A DNA stretch of 10,000 bases from Kiritimatiellota bacterium (GTDB lineage: Bacteria; Verrucomicrobiota; Kiritimatiellia; JAAZAB01), in the NCBI GenBank assembly GCA_008636095.1, contig VSJD01000354.1, forward strand, positions 1 to 10,000. The letters are read 5' to 3'. Below the pieces are notes generated by a model. It ran no database searches. It was given only the letters and a program-made list of their open reading frames with translations, and was not told the origin of the DNA. Position numbers and translations under genes: made by a program. Positions 1 to 7,273 of the stretch are shown in pieces; the first letter of the stretch is position 1, and each line of letters begins with the position of its first letter.

Positions 1-2249
1 TGTTGACCCTCAATAAAGGTGGTGGCCTCCTTCCCGGCAATGGCCGTCTCAATGGCCGCGTTGACATCGGCGATATTAATCCCGCGGCGGGCGACAGCCT
101 CGCGATCAATAACCACATCAAGCTGGTTCATCCCGGAAACCTGCTCTACCTTGATATCGGATGCTCCTTCCACGCCCCGGATGGCGCCGGCCGCGCGATC
201 CGCAAAAGCCTTGAGTACCTCAAGATCAGGACCAAAGATTTTCACCGCAAGGTCGCTCTTCACACCGGAGATGAGCTCATTGACCCGGAGGGCAATGGGC
301 TGGGAAAACGAAAGGCGTAGCCCCGGGATTTCGGCGAGGTTTTGCTGGATGGCCTCAACAAGTTTGGCCTTGTTCCGGCCCGCACCCCAATGTCGGCGCG
401 GTTTGAGCATGATAAATACATCGGTTTGTTCCGGTCCCATGGGGTCTTCGGAAATCTCGGCCCGACCGGTCTTGCTGACCACGGCTTCCACCTCCGACAT
501 TTTTACCAGGCGCTTTTCAATGAAATCCGCGACGCGAACCGATCCGTCAATTGAGGCGTTCGGAAGGCGTACCATGTTGATGGCAATGGCCCCCTCGTCA
601 AGGGGCGGCATGAACTCGGTGCCAATCAAAGGCACGAGGGTGATTGCCCCAACCAATACCACGCCTGATACGCCGAGCGTGATTCCCGGATGCCGCACCG
701 CGCGCGAGAGGAGATTCACGTATCCCTGGTGAAACTTCCGGATAAACCGGAACTCCCGCTCGGGAACCTGCTGGAGCAACATCTCCGCCAAAACGGGAAT
801 GATCGTAAACGCCACGCCGAGTGAGACCAACAAGGCAATGAGCATGGTGCATGCCAGCGGCATAAACATTTTCCCCTCCACCCCTTGGAGCGTGAACAGC
901 GGCACCATGATGAGCGCAATGATCAGGACCGCGAACGTAACCGGTCGCGCCACCTCAACGACAGACTCGGCGACAATCCGCCGCTTGTGATCACGTTCCG
1001 TCCGTTGGGCAAGATGCCTGCGCACGTTCTCCACCACCACGATGGAGGCATCCACCACCATGCCGACGGAAAAAGCCATGCCGCCGAGACTCATCAGGTT
1101 CAGGGACAAACCCATCCAACGCATAACAATAAAACTGACCAGAAACGTGAGCGGCAGTGAAAGCACCACGATGAGCGCGGTCCGAATCTCGGCAACGAAC
1201 AGGAACAGCACGAGCACCACGAAAATGCCGCCCTCCAAAAGAGCGCTCGTCACGGTTTGAATGCACGCCTGAATAAGCGATGTGCGGTCGTAGAAGACGT
1301 TCAGGCGAACATCATCGGGGAGCGTGCCCTGAATTTTTTCCACGGCCTGCTTGACCCGGCTCACCACCTCCTTTGAATTTTCGTCCTTGAGCATGATGAT
1401 CATACCGGCGACCACCTCGCCCTTGCCGTCGCGCGTAACCGCCCCCTGGCGGGGTTCAGTGCCAATAACCACTTCGGCCACGTCGCGCAGATATACCGGC
1501 GCGCCATCCCGGGCCTTGAGCACAATCCGCTCGATATCATTGATGGACTTGAGCAGGCCGACACCGCGCAGATACATCTGCTCCCAGCCCTGCACAATGA
1601 CCCCGCCGCCTACATTGGCATTATTGCGCTCCAGCGCTTCAACAACTTCGTTTACGGTCAGATTATATTTGAGCAATTTCTCCGGCGCCACGAGCACCTG
1701 GTACTGCTTCACCTGTCCACCGAAGCTGTTCACCTCGTTCACGCCTGGAAGCGGTTTTAGACGAGGAGCAACCAGCCAATCCTGGAGCGTGCGGAGTTCC
1801 ATCGCGCTTTTCTTGTCGCTATCAAGCGTATATTGGAATATCTCGCCAAGGCCAGTGCTGTTCGGTGCAAGCTCGGGATCCAAACCCGACGGAAGCTGTT
1901 CCCGCGCCATGGCGAGCCGTTCAAAGACCACTTGACGGGTCCAGTAGGTATTGACCCCGTCTTCAAAGACGATTACAACTTGCGAGAGACCGGCCTTGGA
2001 TAGGGAACGAACCTGGGTCACTTTGGGCAACCCGCGCATCACCTGCTCAATCGGATAGCTGACCCGCTCCTCAACGTCAACTGCCGCAAAACCCGGCGCC
2101 TTCGTCAGGATCATCACCTGGACGTTGGTAACATCAGGAAAGGCGTCAATGGGTAATCGTTGCCAGGCAATGACCCCGGCAATAACAAACACGCCGGTTG
2201 TCAGGAGAACCAAGAACCTGTTCCTCAACAGCAAAATTACAAAGGCCAT
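1..2249 (-). CDS. Heavy-metal efflux RND pump, CzcA/CusA family (C-terminus beyond window)
   Basis: Inner-membrane proton-driven pump of a CzcCBA/CusCBA-type exporter that moves metal ions from periplasm or cytoplasm to the outer-membrane channel. I read the minus frame codon by codon from 2249 to 3 and found no stop, giving about 749 of the roughly 1,030-1,050 residues usual for the family; the missing part would hold the second half of the membrane domain. TM1 is near residues 12-28, then the first periplasmic half, then TM2 (337-353), TM3 (359-377) and TM4 (385-406), with NLMSLGG and the charged relay stretch GMVVDASIVVVEN (D400, E407). A second periplasmic half follows, with a TGRAE...DPM...LKPR stretch and SQPIALRVNELISGVKSD (about 630-650), which is CzcA-like. 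The Asp found six residues before the TM4 Asp in CzcA is Ser394 here, as in non-Czc subfamilies, so the metal is uncertain. The start has GGAGG five bases upstream. It is the last visible gene of the operon, 12 nt after the fusion-protein gene. Confidence 0.95.
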   Translation of the reverse strand, partial: MAFVILLLRNRFLVLLTTGVFVIAGVIAWQRLPIDAFPDVTNVQVMILTKAPGFAAVDVEERVSYPIEQVMRGLPKVTQVRSLSKAGLSQVVIVFEDGVNTYWTRQVVFERLAMAREQLPSGLDPELAPNSTGLGEIFQYTLDSDKKSAMELRTLQDWLVAPRLKPLPGVNEVNSFGGQVKQYQVLVAPEKLLKYNLTVNEVVEALERNNANVGGGVIVQGWEQMYLRGVGLLKSINDIERIVLKARDGAPVYLRDVAEVVIGTEPRQGAVTRDGKGEVVAGMIIMLKDENSKEVVSRVKQAVEKIQGTLPDDVRLNVFYDRTSLIQACIQTVTSALLEGGIFVVLVLFLFVAEIRTALIVVLSLPLTFLVSFIVMRWMGLSLNLMSLGGMAFSVGMVVDASIVVVENVRRHLAQRTERDHKRRIVAESVVEVARPVTFAVLIIALIMVPLFTLQGVEGKMFMPLACTMLIALLVSLGVAFTIIPVLAEMLLQQVPEREFRFIRKFHQGYVNLLSRAVRHPGITLGVSGVVLVGAITLVPLIGTEFMPPLDEGAIAINMVRLPNASIDGSVRVADFIEKRLVKMSEVEAVVSKTGRAEISEDPMGPEQTDVFIMLKPRRHWGAGRNKAKLVEAIQQNLAEIPGLRLSFSQPIALRVNELISGVKSDLAVKIFGPDLEVLKAFADRAAGAIRGVEGASDIKVEQVSGMNQLDVVIDREAVARRGINIADVNAAIETAIAGKEATTFIEGQ

Positions 2250-2261
2250 AATATCCTCCGG

Positions 2262-3650
2262 TTAGTCCGCGCAGCCGGCGCCCATTTTTTCCCGCAACAC
2301 GTCTGATTTCAGAATAAAGGCACCCTCTACAACCACCAGGTCGCCCTCCGAAAGCCCTTCGCGAATCTCTACCAAGCCATCATTTTCTCGTCCAACGGTC
2401 ACCACTGAGCGTATATACAAATCGTCCTTCAAATGTTTGAAAACAAAGGACTGGCCTTCATCGGACAACACGGCGGCTTTGGGCAGCGCCAATGCTACGA
2501 CCCCCGCGTCAACGCTGATCGTCGCCTTGCAAAACATGCCCGGCCGCAACAGACCATCGCGGTTTTGTACAATCGCCCGCGCGCTGACCGTGCGCGATTC
2601 TTCGCGCATCGTGGCCGCCAGATAATTAATATCACCCGCGAATACCATGTCAGGAAATGCCTGCACCGTGATGCGCACGGGTAGCTTCTCGCCTTTGGCC
2701 TGGCGTGCCGCCAAAGGCGCCATATCGCGTTCATAGATGTTCAGCCAGCCCCAAACGGTGTCCAGATTGGATAACAGCATCACATCCTTGCCGGCCGTGG
2801 CCACCTCGCCAACCGCCGCATGGCGCTCAATGACGGTGCCGCTGATGGGGGAGCGCACAGACAAGCGCGCTGCTTGCCGGCCAGGCCCATCTTTCAGGAA
2901 GCCAGCCAAGTCTTGATTGTTCACCCCAATAACATCGAGCTTATGTTCCGCCGCTTGGCAATCGGCCGCGCTCTTTTCCAATTCCGCGCGGGCCGTGAGC
3001 ATATCCTGCTCGGAGGAAATCTTTTGATCATACAGTTTCTTTTCCCGTTCAAAGGTTTGCCTTGCTATATCGGCCAAAGCCTGGAACTTTTTATATTCAT
3101 TTAAGGCATTGCCCAATTCCACGCTGTCAATCTCAAACAGCACATCGCCTTTGGCAACCTTGGCGCCCAAGTCAAAGCGCACGGCATAAATCACGCCATC
3201 AATCCGCGGACTGATATGCGCAGATTCATTTTCGTTAAGCCGTATTTCACCGGATACTTCAATAGAATGAGCCAGGGTTTGTTTTGAGACTTTTTCAACC
3301 AGGATCAGTCCGTTCGTGGAGGCAACGTCGGTTTTGAGCAATGCCTGATCAATCCGAACAACACCTGTTTCGTAGCGGCATTCAGCGCACGTGTGGGTCA
3401 GCATTTTGTGTTCACAACGCTCGGCCAGCAGTTCTGCCTGGGTCACTTCGGACTTGGTTTCAGCCGCCTTATTTTTTTCGGCATTGGCAGGTTTGTCCGG
3501 CGCAATCGCAATCGGCGCTTGCTCCTGCGGAGAAGCATCCGCTTTACCGCCGCAGCCGACAAATGGGCCCAAGGCAAACAAGAGGAGCATGACCGGCGCC
3601 AGCCGATATAAGCACAGATCAAAAGCCGGCAATATAGCGATGTGTTTCAT
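2262..3650 (-). CDS. RND efflux membrane-fusion lipoprotein, CzcB/CusB (HlyD) family
   Basis: Periplasmic adaptor that joins the RND pump to the outer-membrane channel. The 462-residue protein starts with a hydrophobic signal (residues 17-32) ending in FVGC, so Cys33 is a plausible but non-ideal lipoprotein cysteine. An Ala/Lys/Glu-rich linker leads to a compact Cys/His segment (C79, H81, H86, C88, C91; pattern CxH-x4-HxCxxC) that looks like a metal-binding module. Then come the lipoyl/barrel-sandwich half (SPRIDGVIYAVRFDLGAKV, about 146-165), an alpha-hairpin coiled coil (about 180-250), the second barrel-sandwich half (SPISGTVIERHAAVGEV), the beta-barrel (RITVQAFPDMVFAGDI) and the C-terminal membrane-proximal domain ending MGAGCAD. 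Length and domain order are normal for the family. The start is preceded by AAAGGA at good spacing. It lies 17 nt after the channel gene and 12 nt before the pump gene, so the three should be co-translated as one complex. Confidence 0.95.
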   Translation of the reverse strand: MKHIAILPAFDLCLYRLAPVMLLLFALGPFVGCGGKADASPQEQAPIAIAPDKPANAEKNKAAETKSEVTQAELLAERCEHKMLTHTCAECRYETGVVRIDQALLKTDVASTNGLILVEKVSKQTLAHSIEVSGEIRLNENESAHISPRIDGVIYAVRFDLGAKVAKGDVLFEIDSVELGNALNEYKKFQALADIARQTFEREKKLYDQKISSEQDMLTARAELEKSAADCQAAEHKLDVIGVNNQDLAGFLKDGPGRQAARLSVRSPISGTVIERHAAVGEVATAGKDVMLLSNLDTVWGWLNIYERDMAPLAARQAKGEKLPVRITVQAFPDMVFAGDINYLAATMREESRTVSARAIVQNRDGLLRPGMFCKATISVDAGVVALALPKAAVLSDEGQSFVFKHLKDDLYIRSVVTVGRENDGLVEIREGLSEGDLVVVEGAFILKSDVLREKMGAGCAD

Positions 3651-3667
3651 GGAAATTCCTTTCCGTT

Positions 3668-5038
3668 CTACTTGATGTTTTCCAAATCCTTGCCGATCAG
3701 TCGCTCGATCTGCGACCGGGCAGAATGATAATTGACCAGCGTTTCAATGTGGCGGTTTTCGGCATCAAATAATGTGCGTTGCGCATCCAGCACCTCCAGG
3801 TAACTGAATTTGCCCTGCTGATAACCTGTCCGCGCCGACTCAAACACATCGCGCGCCACGGGCAGGACTTCGGTTGTTAAAGCCATGCTTTCATTATGCA
3901 GCACAGTCATTTCCTGAAAGGCGGTGAATAACTCGCATTCCAGAGTCAACAAGGCGGTTGCGCGCTCTTTGTCAGCTTTTTCACTATTTGCGAATGCTTC
4001 CCTGATACCACCCTGATTGCGATTAAAAAGCGGCAGGGGAACAGACGCTCCTGCCCTGTATGATTCCGTGCCCGTATCGCGAAAGCTATCCACACCGGCT
4101 ATTAGCGTCACATCCGGTATGCGAACGGATTTCGCCTGCTGCCAAGCCGCGCGGTGTAAGGTCAGCGCTTCATTCCAGCGGGCAATATCCGGGTTACCGG
4201 CCATCAATGCATACACTTGCTCCCAATCGGGCAAGCGCGCGACGACATAATCCAAATTGCCTTCAATGCCGCCAAAGACCGGCTGCGACTGCCCCCATGT
4301 CACGGCAAGATTTCTAAGGGTTTTATCCAATTCCCGGCATGCACGCTCAGCGGCCAGCCGGGCATTAACGGTTTCAACGGAAGATTTTTTCTCTTCCAAT
4401 GGCGAATCCCGACCGGCTGCCACCCGCGCGGCCACCGCTTTTTGCATTTCCGTTGCCATGGTTAAAACGGACTCAGCAAGCGCCTTTTTCTTTTGCGCCG
4501 CCAATGCTTCCATGAAACGGTTCATGGTCATATTAAGGACGTCCAGACGTTTGCCGGCATAGTCCCAACCCGCAAGCGCGCACTGGGCATCGGCAACATC
4601 GCGGCGGACGGCGCGCTTCCCGCCCAGTTCGATGAGTTGGCCGATAGATAATTTGATAACGGGGCCATCAAACCCTTCCTGCGAGGATGGGCCGCCGAGA
4701 TTTTCCATGGCTACATCTAATTCGGGATTGGGCCATAACCCCGCTTGTATGCGCCTCGCATCCGCGGCGCGTTGTTCGAGCGCAAAGGCCGCCAGTTCAG
4801 GGTTGTGCAATAACGCCAGCGCCAAGGCCTTCGGCAACGTTAAAACGTCATTTGTCAAGCTTGCGGCGAATTCGCCGCTTGAAGCCATCTCAACGCTGGT
4901 CGCCAATGCTGGATTGCCAAGACCACTTGGGTTGCCAAGACCACTGTCCGGGCGAATGGGCGCGGCTGGCGCGCCATACAATAACGCGCCTGCCGCCGTC
5001 ATGATAACAAGGACAACTACCAGATATGATGCCCACAT
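3668..5038 (-). CDS. TolC-type outer-membrane channel, CzcC/CusC family
   Basis: Outer-membrane exit duct of the metal exporter, expected to act as a trimer whose helical barrel reaches into the periplasm. The 456-residue protein begins with a signal peptide (hydrophobic core 5-20, likely cut after the APA at 23-25). It has no lipobox cysteine, unlike E. coli CusC. Two tandem outer-membrane-efflux repeats follow, roughly 65-250 and 270-450. The first carries the RIQAGLWPNPELDVAMENLGG-like segment typical of CzcC proteins (about 96-116); the second contains a GASVPLPLFNRNQGGIREA stretch, the usual beta-strand-to-helix passage. Helical heptads fill both repeats. AGGAG lies eight bases before the ATG. 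The region just after the signal has an in-frame duplication (SGLGNPSGLGNPA). It is the second gene of the operon, 120 nt after the small Cys-rich gene and 17 nt before the fusion-protein gene. Confidence 0.93.
   Translation of the reverse strand: MWASYLVVVLVIMTAAGALLYGAPAAPIRPDSGLGNPSGLGNPALATSVEMASSGEFAASLTNDVLTLPKALALALLHNPELAAFALEQRAADARRIQAGLWPNPELDVAMENLGGPSSQEGFDGPVIKLSIGQLIELGGKRAVRRDVADAQCALAGWDYAGKRLDVLNMTMNRFMEALAAQKKKALAESVLTMATEMQKAVAARVAAGRDSPLEEKKSSVETVNARLAAERACRELDKTLRNLAVTWGQSQPVFGGIEGNLDYVVARLPDWEQVYALMAGNPDIARWNEALTLHRAAWQQAKSVRIPDVTLIAGVDSFRDTGTESYRAGASVPLPLFNRNQGGIREAFANSEKADKERATALLTLECELFTAFQEMTVLHNESMALTTEVLPVARDVFESARTGYQQGKFSYLEVLDAQRTLFDAENRHIETLVNYHSARSQIERLIGKDLENIK
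4914..4945. repeat. 18-bp in-frame direct duplication inside the channel gene
   Basis: The 14-mer TTGCCAAGACCACT occurs at 4914-4927 and again at 4932-4945, an offset of 18 bases or six codons. On the coding (minus) strand it gives two GLGNP pentapeptides in a row, placed in the linker between signal peptide and first channel repeat. This looks like a recent slippage or duplication in an unconstrained linker. Confidence 0.85.
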
Positions 5039-5158
5039 AGGCTATTCTCCTGAATGCTGATGATTTGCGCCCGGAAAAATCGGGCCGCCAAGAACAGAGG
5101 GAACAAAGATGGCATGGAAATCAGACGGGGCAAGTTCCACGCCGGAAGATGGGCACGA

Positions 5159-5596
5159 TTAAATCAGGAGGACGGTCGTCCGTAGCATAGAGATGGAATG
5201 ATCAGGAATAGCAAGCACGGCATAATAGCTTGTGTCCTTGCCTTCATCACGTCCGGAATCATTTGAAAAGAGCGCTGATAAATAATAAACCGGCGGCAAA
5301 AGCAAAGACGGATCAGACGGCGTGACGCGCACACCTTCAGAGATGCCCGGGATAGGGATATCCATGGCACATTGATCACAACTGGCATTGCCGTCCTGAT
5401 CCGGCAAAATATCGGAGTGCAACGGGAAAGAAGCTGCACAGTGTTGTTGAGGAAAAACGAGCGTCCCGCAGGTCATTTCAATGGAAACCTGCCCGTCAGC
5501 GCCAATGCACAGTACAGCACCACAGGCCGACTGGAAACCAAAGCCGAGACAACATGCCAACAATCCGTAAAAAAACTTTTTCATTTTTAATTTCAT
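5159..5596 (-). CDS. Small secreted Cys-rich protein heading the metal-efflux operon (unknown function)
   Basis: I cannot assign a biochemical function. The 145-residue product has a basic N-terminus and hydrophobic stretch (residues 6-24) typical of an export signal; cleavage near the SACGA at 23-27 is likely, and the sequence before Cys25 is a poor lipobox. The mature part has VLCIGADGQVSIE (28-40) and then Cys43, Cys53 and a CDQC pair (Cys73, Cys76) followed by MDIPIP, with His52 and His60 nearby. From memory, small proteins of this build (CxGxDGHxxxE ... CGPCVDIP) often sit at the start of CzcCBA/CusCBA-like operons in diverse Gram-negatives; that is recall, not a search. A periplasmic metal-binding or sensing role is inference. 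The start could be 5596 (MKLKMKKF) or 5584 (MKKF); neither has a Shine-Dalgarno sequence. It is followed by 120 nt and then the channel gene on the same strand. Confidence 0.75.
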   Translation of the reverse strand: MKLKMKKFFYGLLACCLGFGFQSACGAVLCIGADGQVSIEMTCGTLVFPQQHCAASFPLHSDILPDQDGNASCDQCAMDIPIPGISEGVRVTPSDPSLLLPPVYYLSALFSNDSGRDEGKDTSYYAVLAIPDHSISMLRTTVLLI

Positions 5597-5610
5597 TTAA
5601 ATACAAATGA

Positions 5611-5639
5611 CTAATAGCACGCATGACGACATCGGTCAA
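5611..5639 (-). promoter_or_regulatory. Candidate sigma-70 promoter for the efflux operon
   Basis: On the minus strand, TTGACC (forward 5634-5639; 5 of 6 bases match TTGACA) is followed after exactly 17 bases by TATTAG (forward 5611-5616; 4 of 6 match TATAAT). Transcription would begin near 5603-5605, leaving about 8 nt before the first ATG (5596) or about 20 nt before the second (5584). This fits the lack of a ribosome site there. Predicted from consensus only. Confidence 0.45.
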
Positions 5640-5643
5640 TCAA

Positions 5644-5667
5644 AAAAGATTCCCTAAAAGATTCCCC
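5644..5667. repeat. Two 12-bp direct repeats just upstream of the candidate -35 box
   Basis: AAAAGATTCCCT (5644-5655) is followed immediately by AAAAGATTCCCC (5656-5667); 11 of 12 bases agree. Seen from the operon these read GGGAATCTTTT twice, ending five bases before the -35 box. Tandem sites about one helical turn apart at this position are typical of activator binding sites, but the protein that would bind is unknown. Confidence 0.5.
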
Positions 5668-5713
5668 TGTGGTACCCCCTCAGTCATGTGGGCAGGTTGT
5701 GAACTTCAATGCC

Positions 5714-5837
5714 GTCATTCCCGCGAAAGCGGGAATCCAGTATTTATTTTTCTGGATTTCCGCCCCAGGCTACGCGGCTCGACTGATCTCGCCGAAGTCC
5801 GGAGCGCTTCGCCTAGACGAGTTAGGTCGGGAATGAC
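5714..5837. repeat. Dispersed palindromic repeat element with 10-bp terminal inverted repeats
   Basis: GTCATTCCCG (5714-5723) at one end is the exact inverse of CGGGAATGAC (5828-5837) at the other. The left end carries a perfect hairpin, ATTCCCGCGAAAGCGGGAAT (5717-5736: 8-bp stem, GAAA loop). A second stem overlaps it, AATCCAG (5734-5740) with CTGGATT (5752-5758) around an A/T-rich loop. The family GTCATTCCCGCGAAAGCGGGAATCCAG is known to me as a dispersed repeat in many bacterial genomes and resembles Neisseria dRS3-type inverted repeats. It encodes no protein and may be a non-autonomous mobile remnant or a transcript-folding element. Confidence 0.7.
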
Positions 5838-5966
5838 AATCAGCCCTCATAACCGAGGGATTACTCCCCATGGTGGTGCGTTCAAATTTTTACAAGTGTT
5901 TAGACGTGGCCTTTCCTCGCGCCTACCCCCGGCCGTCTATGGCACCGCCCGAAAAATCCGGCGAGG

Positions 5967-7154
5967 TCAGGAGTTGTGAATTTTTGTTTTTTGAGCAGTT
6001 TTAAGATGAAATGAAAAAACAGAACCTTTTCCCAGAGTGCTTTCAACCTCGATTTTAGTGCCGTGAATCTCGGCTATTTCCATGGCAATGGCCAAGCCCA
6101 GACCGGTGCCGCGCTCATTAACGGCCACGGCCTTGTTGGCTCGAAAATATTCTTCGAAAATACGGGGTAAATGTTTTTCATCTATCCCGATACCGTGATC
6201 CGTGACTGATATTTTAACAAGCGACGCCGGCACCGCTTTAAAAGCAATTGAAATTGTCGCGCCATTAGGCGAATAATAAATCGCGTTTTCAAGAAGATTA
6301 GAAAGCAAAATAAGAATCTGATTCCGATTGCACTGTACGAAAACATCATCGAGCGTTGCCGGCACAGATATCTTGATCTCGCGGGAAACCGTCAGGGCCG
6401 CAAGATGCTTGACCACCGAGGATATAATACTGTCGAGGGGACATCCACTCATTTGGATATTTTCTTTGACAAGCGATTTTAAGTTGGCCAGTTCCAGCAT
6501 GTCTTTGATGGAATCGCTCAGGAGAATGCATCTTTTATTGATTTTTTCGACAATCGCCCGTGTCGTTTTGGGGATTTCGCCCACATAACCTTCCAAAATC
6601 AGGTCGGTGTAACTCTGAATAGCAGCAAACGGCGCTTTGAGCTGATGGGTAGCATGCATTAGATATTTGGTTTTTTCGTTATTGATCTGCTGCAATTTCT
6701 CGTTGAGCTTTTCGTATTCAATAATTTTTTGTTCTAGTTCCTTGTTGGCCTTTTCCTGTTCCGTTGTTCTCTCCAATACGCGGCGTTCGAGAATAAGGTT
6801 ATCATCTTCCAGGCGGTCGGAGACTTCCTGCTGTAAATCGAGCAGGTGAAAAATAATGCGGGCGTCTTCCGAACCGATAACCCTTGTTTTTTCCTGCTTT
6901 TGCGCAAGAATCCGGGCAAATATTTCTTTGCGGCCGGTCACTTCAAAAATCAGATCTATTTCCTTGTCCTGACAGATTGCGGCCATCCGCGTGTGGCATT
7001 GAATCCCGTGTTGGCGGGCCAAGATAATTCCGGGAGCGGAAGGATTAACATCACAAACGTGCTTGGTGATAACACTCGGCATTTTCAACAGCGCTTCAAG
7101 AATCGCGGTCCCGCCTTTGCCGGCGCCAATAATTGCGATAATTCCTGTTTTCAT
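5967..7154 (-). CDS. Soluble sensor histidine kinase with N-terminal Rossmann (NAD(P)-binding-like) domain
   Basis: Predicted cytoplasmic autokinase of 395 residues with no membrane segment. Residues 1-105 look like a dinucleotide-binding Rossmann fold: a hydrophobic first strand (GIIAIIG), GxGxxG at G10/G12/G15, and an acidic residue after the second strand (CDVNP, D35), the usual NAD ribose-binding position. EVTG (71-74) and RVIGSEDAR follow, as in homoserine- or aspartate-dehydrogenase N-terminal domains. A coiled coil (about 105-165) leads to the HisKA dimerisation domain with phospho-acceptor H170 in HQLKAP. The ATPase domain has N290 (LLENA), the DHGIGI G1 box (D319), the RIFEEYFR F box and the GTGLGL G2 box (349-354). 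All catalytic boxes are intact. An in-frame stop upstream (7167-7169) makes 7154 the first possible ATG, although no Shine-Dalgarno is visible. It is divergent from the receiver gene at 7274. Sensing NAD(P)(H) or a related metabolite is inference from the fold. Confidence 0.9.
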   Translation of the reverse strand: MKTGIIAIIGAGKGGTAILEALLKMPSVITKHVCDVNPSAPGIILARQHGIQCHTRMAAICQDKEIDLIFEVTGRKEIFARILAQKQEKTRVIGSEDARIIFHLLDLQQEVSDRLEDDNLILERRVLERTTEQEKANKELEQKIIEYEKLNEKLQQINNEKTKYLMHATHQLKAPFAAIQSYTDLILEGYVGEIPKTTRAIVEKINKRCILLSDSIKDMLELANLKSLVKENIQMSGCPLDSIISSVVKHLAALTVSREIKISVPATLDDVFVQCNRNQILILLSNLLENAIYYSPNGATISIAFKAVPASLVKISVTDHGIGIDEKHLPRIFEEYFRANKAVAVNERGTGLGLAIAMEIAEIHGTKIEVESTLGKGSVFSFHLKTAQKTKIHNS

Positions 7155-7273
7155 TTTGCGGCGAATTTATTGCTTTTCGTGTAATAAAAATCAGAGTAAA
7201 AAAAGACTACCAATAAAACAGGGGGGATGCTATATTGCTTCGCAGGGAAATTGTATAACAAAAGGGTAAATTA
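7155..7273. promoter_or_regulatory. Divergent intergenic region between kinase and receiver genes
   Basis: A 119-bp A/T-rich gap that must hold promoters for both genes. For the plus strand, TGCTATATT (7228-7236) is an extended -10 box (TG-n-TATATT) with no good -35, giving a start near 7243. AAGGG at 7262-7266 is a ribosome site seven bases before the receiver ATG. A G-run (7221-7226) lies just upstream of the -10. No promoter for the kinase direction is convincing. Confidence 0.4.

Larger units (their letters stand above)
5640..5966. other. Gene-free 327-bp stretch between efflux operon and kinase gene
   Basis: Contains the 12-bp direct repeats next to the operon promoter, the 124-bp palindrome-bounded repeat (5714-5837), and a short imperfect stem (5901-5911 with 5931-5939, one bulged base, 19-nt loop) between the repeat and the kinase stop codon. 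I see no convincing gene. The 118-codon plus-strand open frame across it gives the RHSRESGNP-type peptide that results from reading through this repeat family. No clear Rho-independent terminator with a T-run follows the kinase gene. Confidence 0.6.

Noticed and set aside
19..732. 237-codon plus-strand open frame
   Set aside because: Lies antisense to the RND pump gene, which is continuous through the region with family motifs; composition is Ser/Thr/Arg-rich as expected of a shadow.
1351..1935. 194-codon plus-strand open frame
   Set aside because: Also antisense to the intact pump gene, with no recognisable domains.
4863..4878. Perfect 16-bp palindrome GCGGCGAATTCGCCGC
   Set aside because: Lies inside the channel coding sequence and needs no function beyond the codons there; it has no neighbouring promoter or second copy in the window.
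5069..5085. GCCCG/CGGGC hairpin between the Cys-rich gene and the channel gene
   Set aside because: Only 5 bp of stem with no T-run; could be chance, and the genes look co-transcribed.
5901..5939. Imperfect stem after the kinase stop codon as a terminator
   Set aside because: 9-bp stem with a bulge and a 19-nt loop, and no T-run after it on the minus strand; too weak to call.
5623..5979. 118-codon plus-strand open frame containing RHSRESGNP
   Set aside because: This peptide is the well-known artefact of reading through the GTCATTCCCGCGAAAGCGGGAAT repeat; there is no ribosome site and no conserved domain.
7254..7259. TATAAC as a -10 box for the receiver gene
   Set aside because: No -35 at 16-18 bp spacing, and it would leave only a few bases before the ribosome site; the extended -10 at 7228-7236 fits better.
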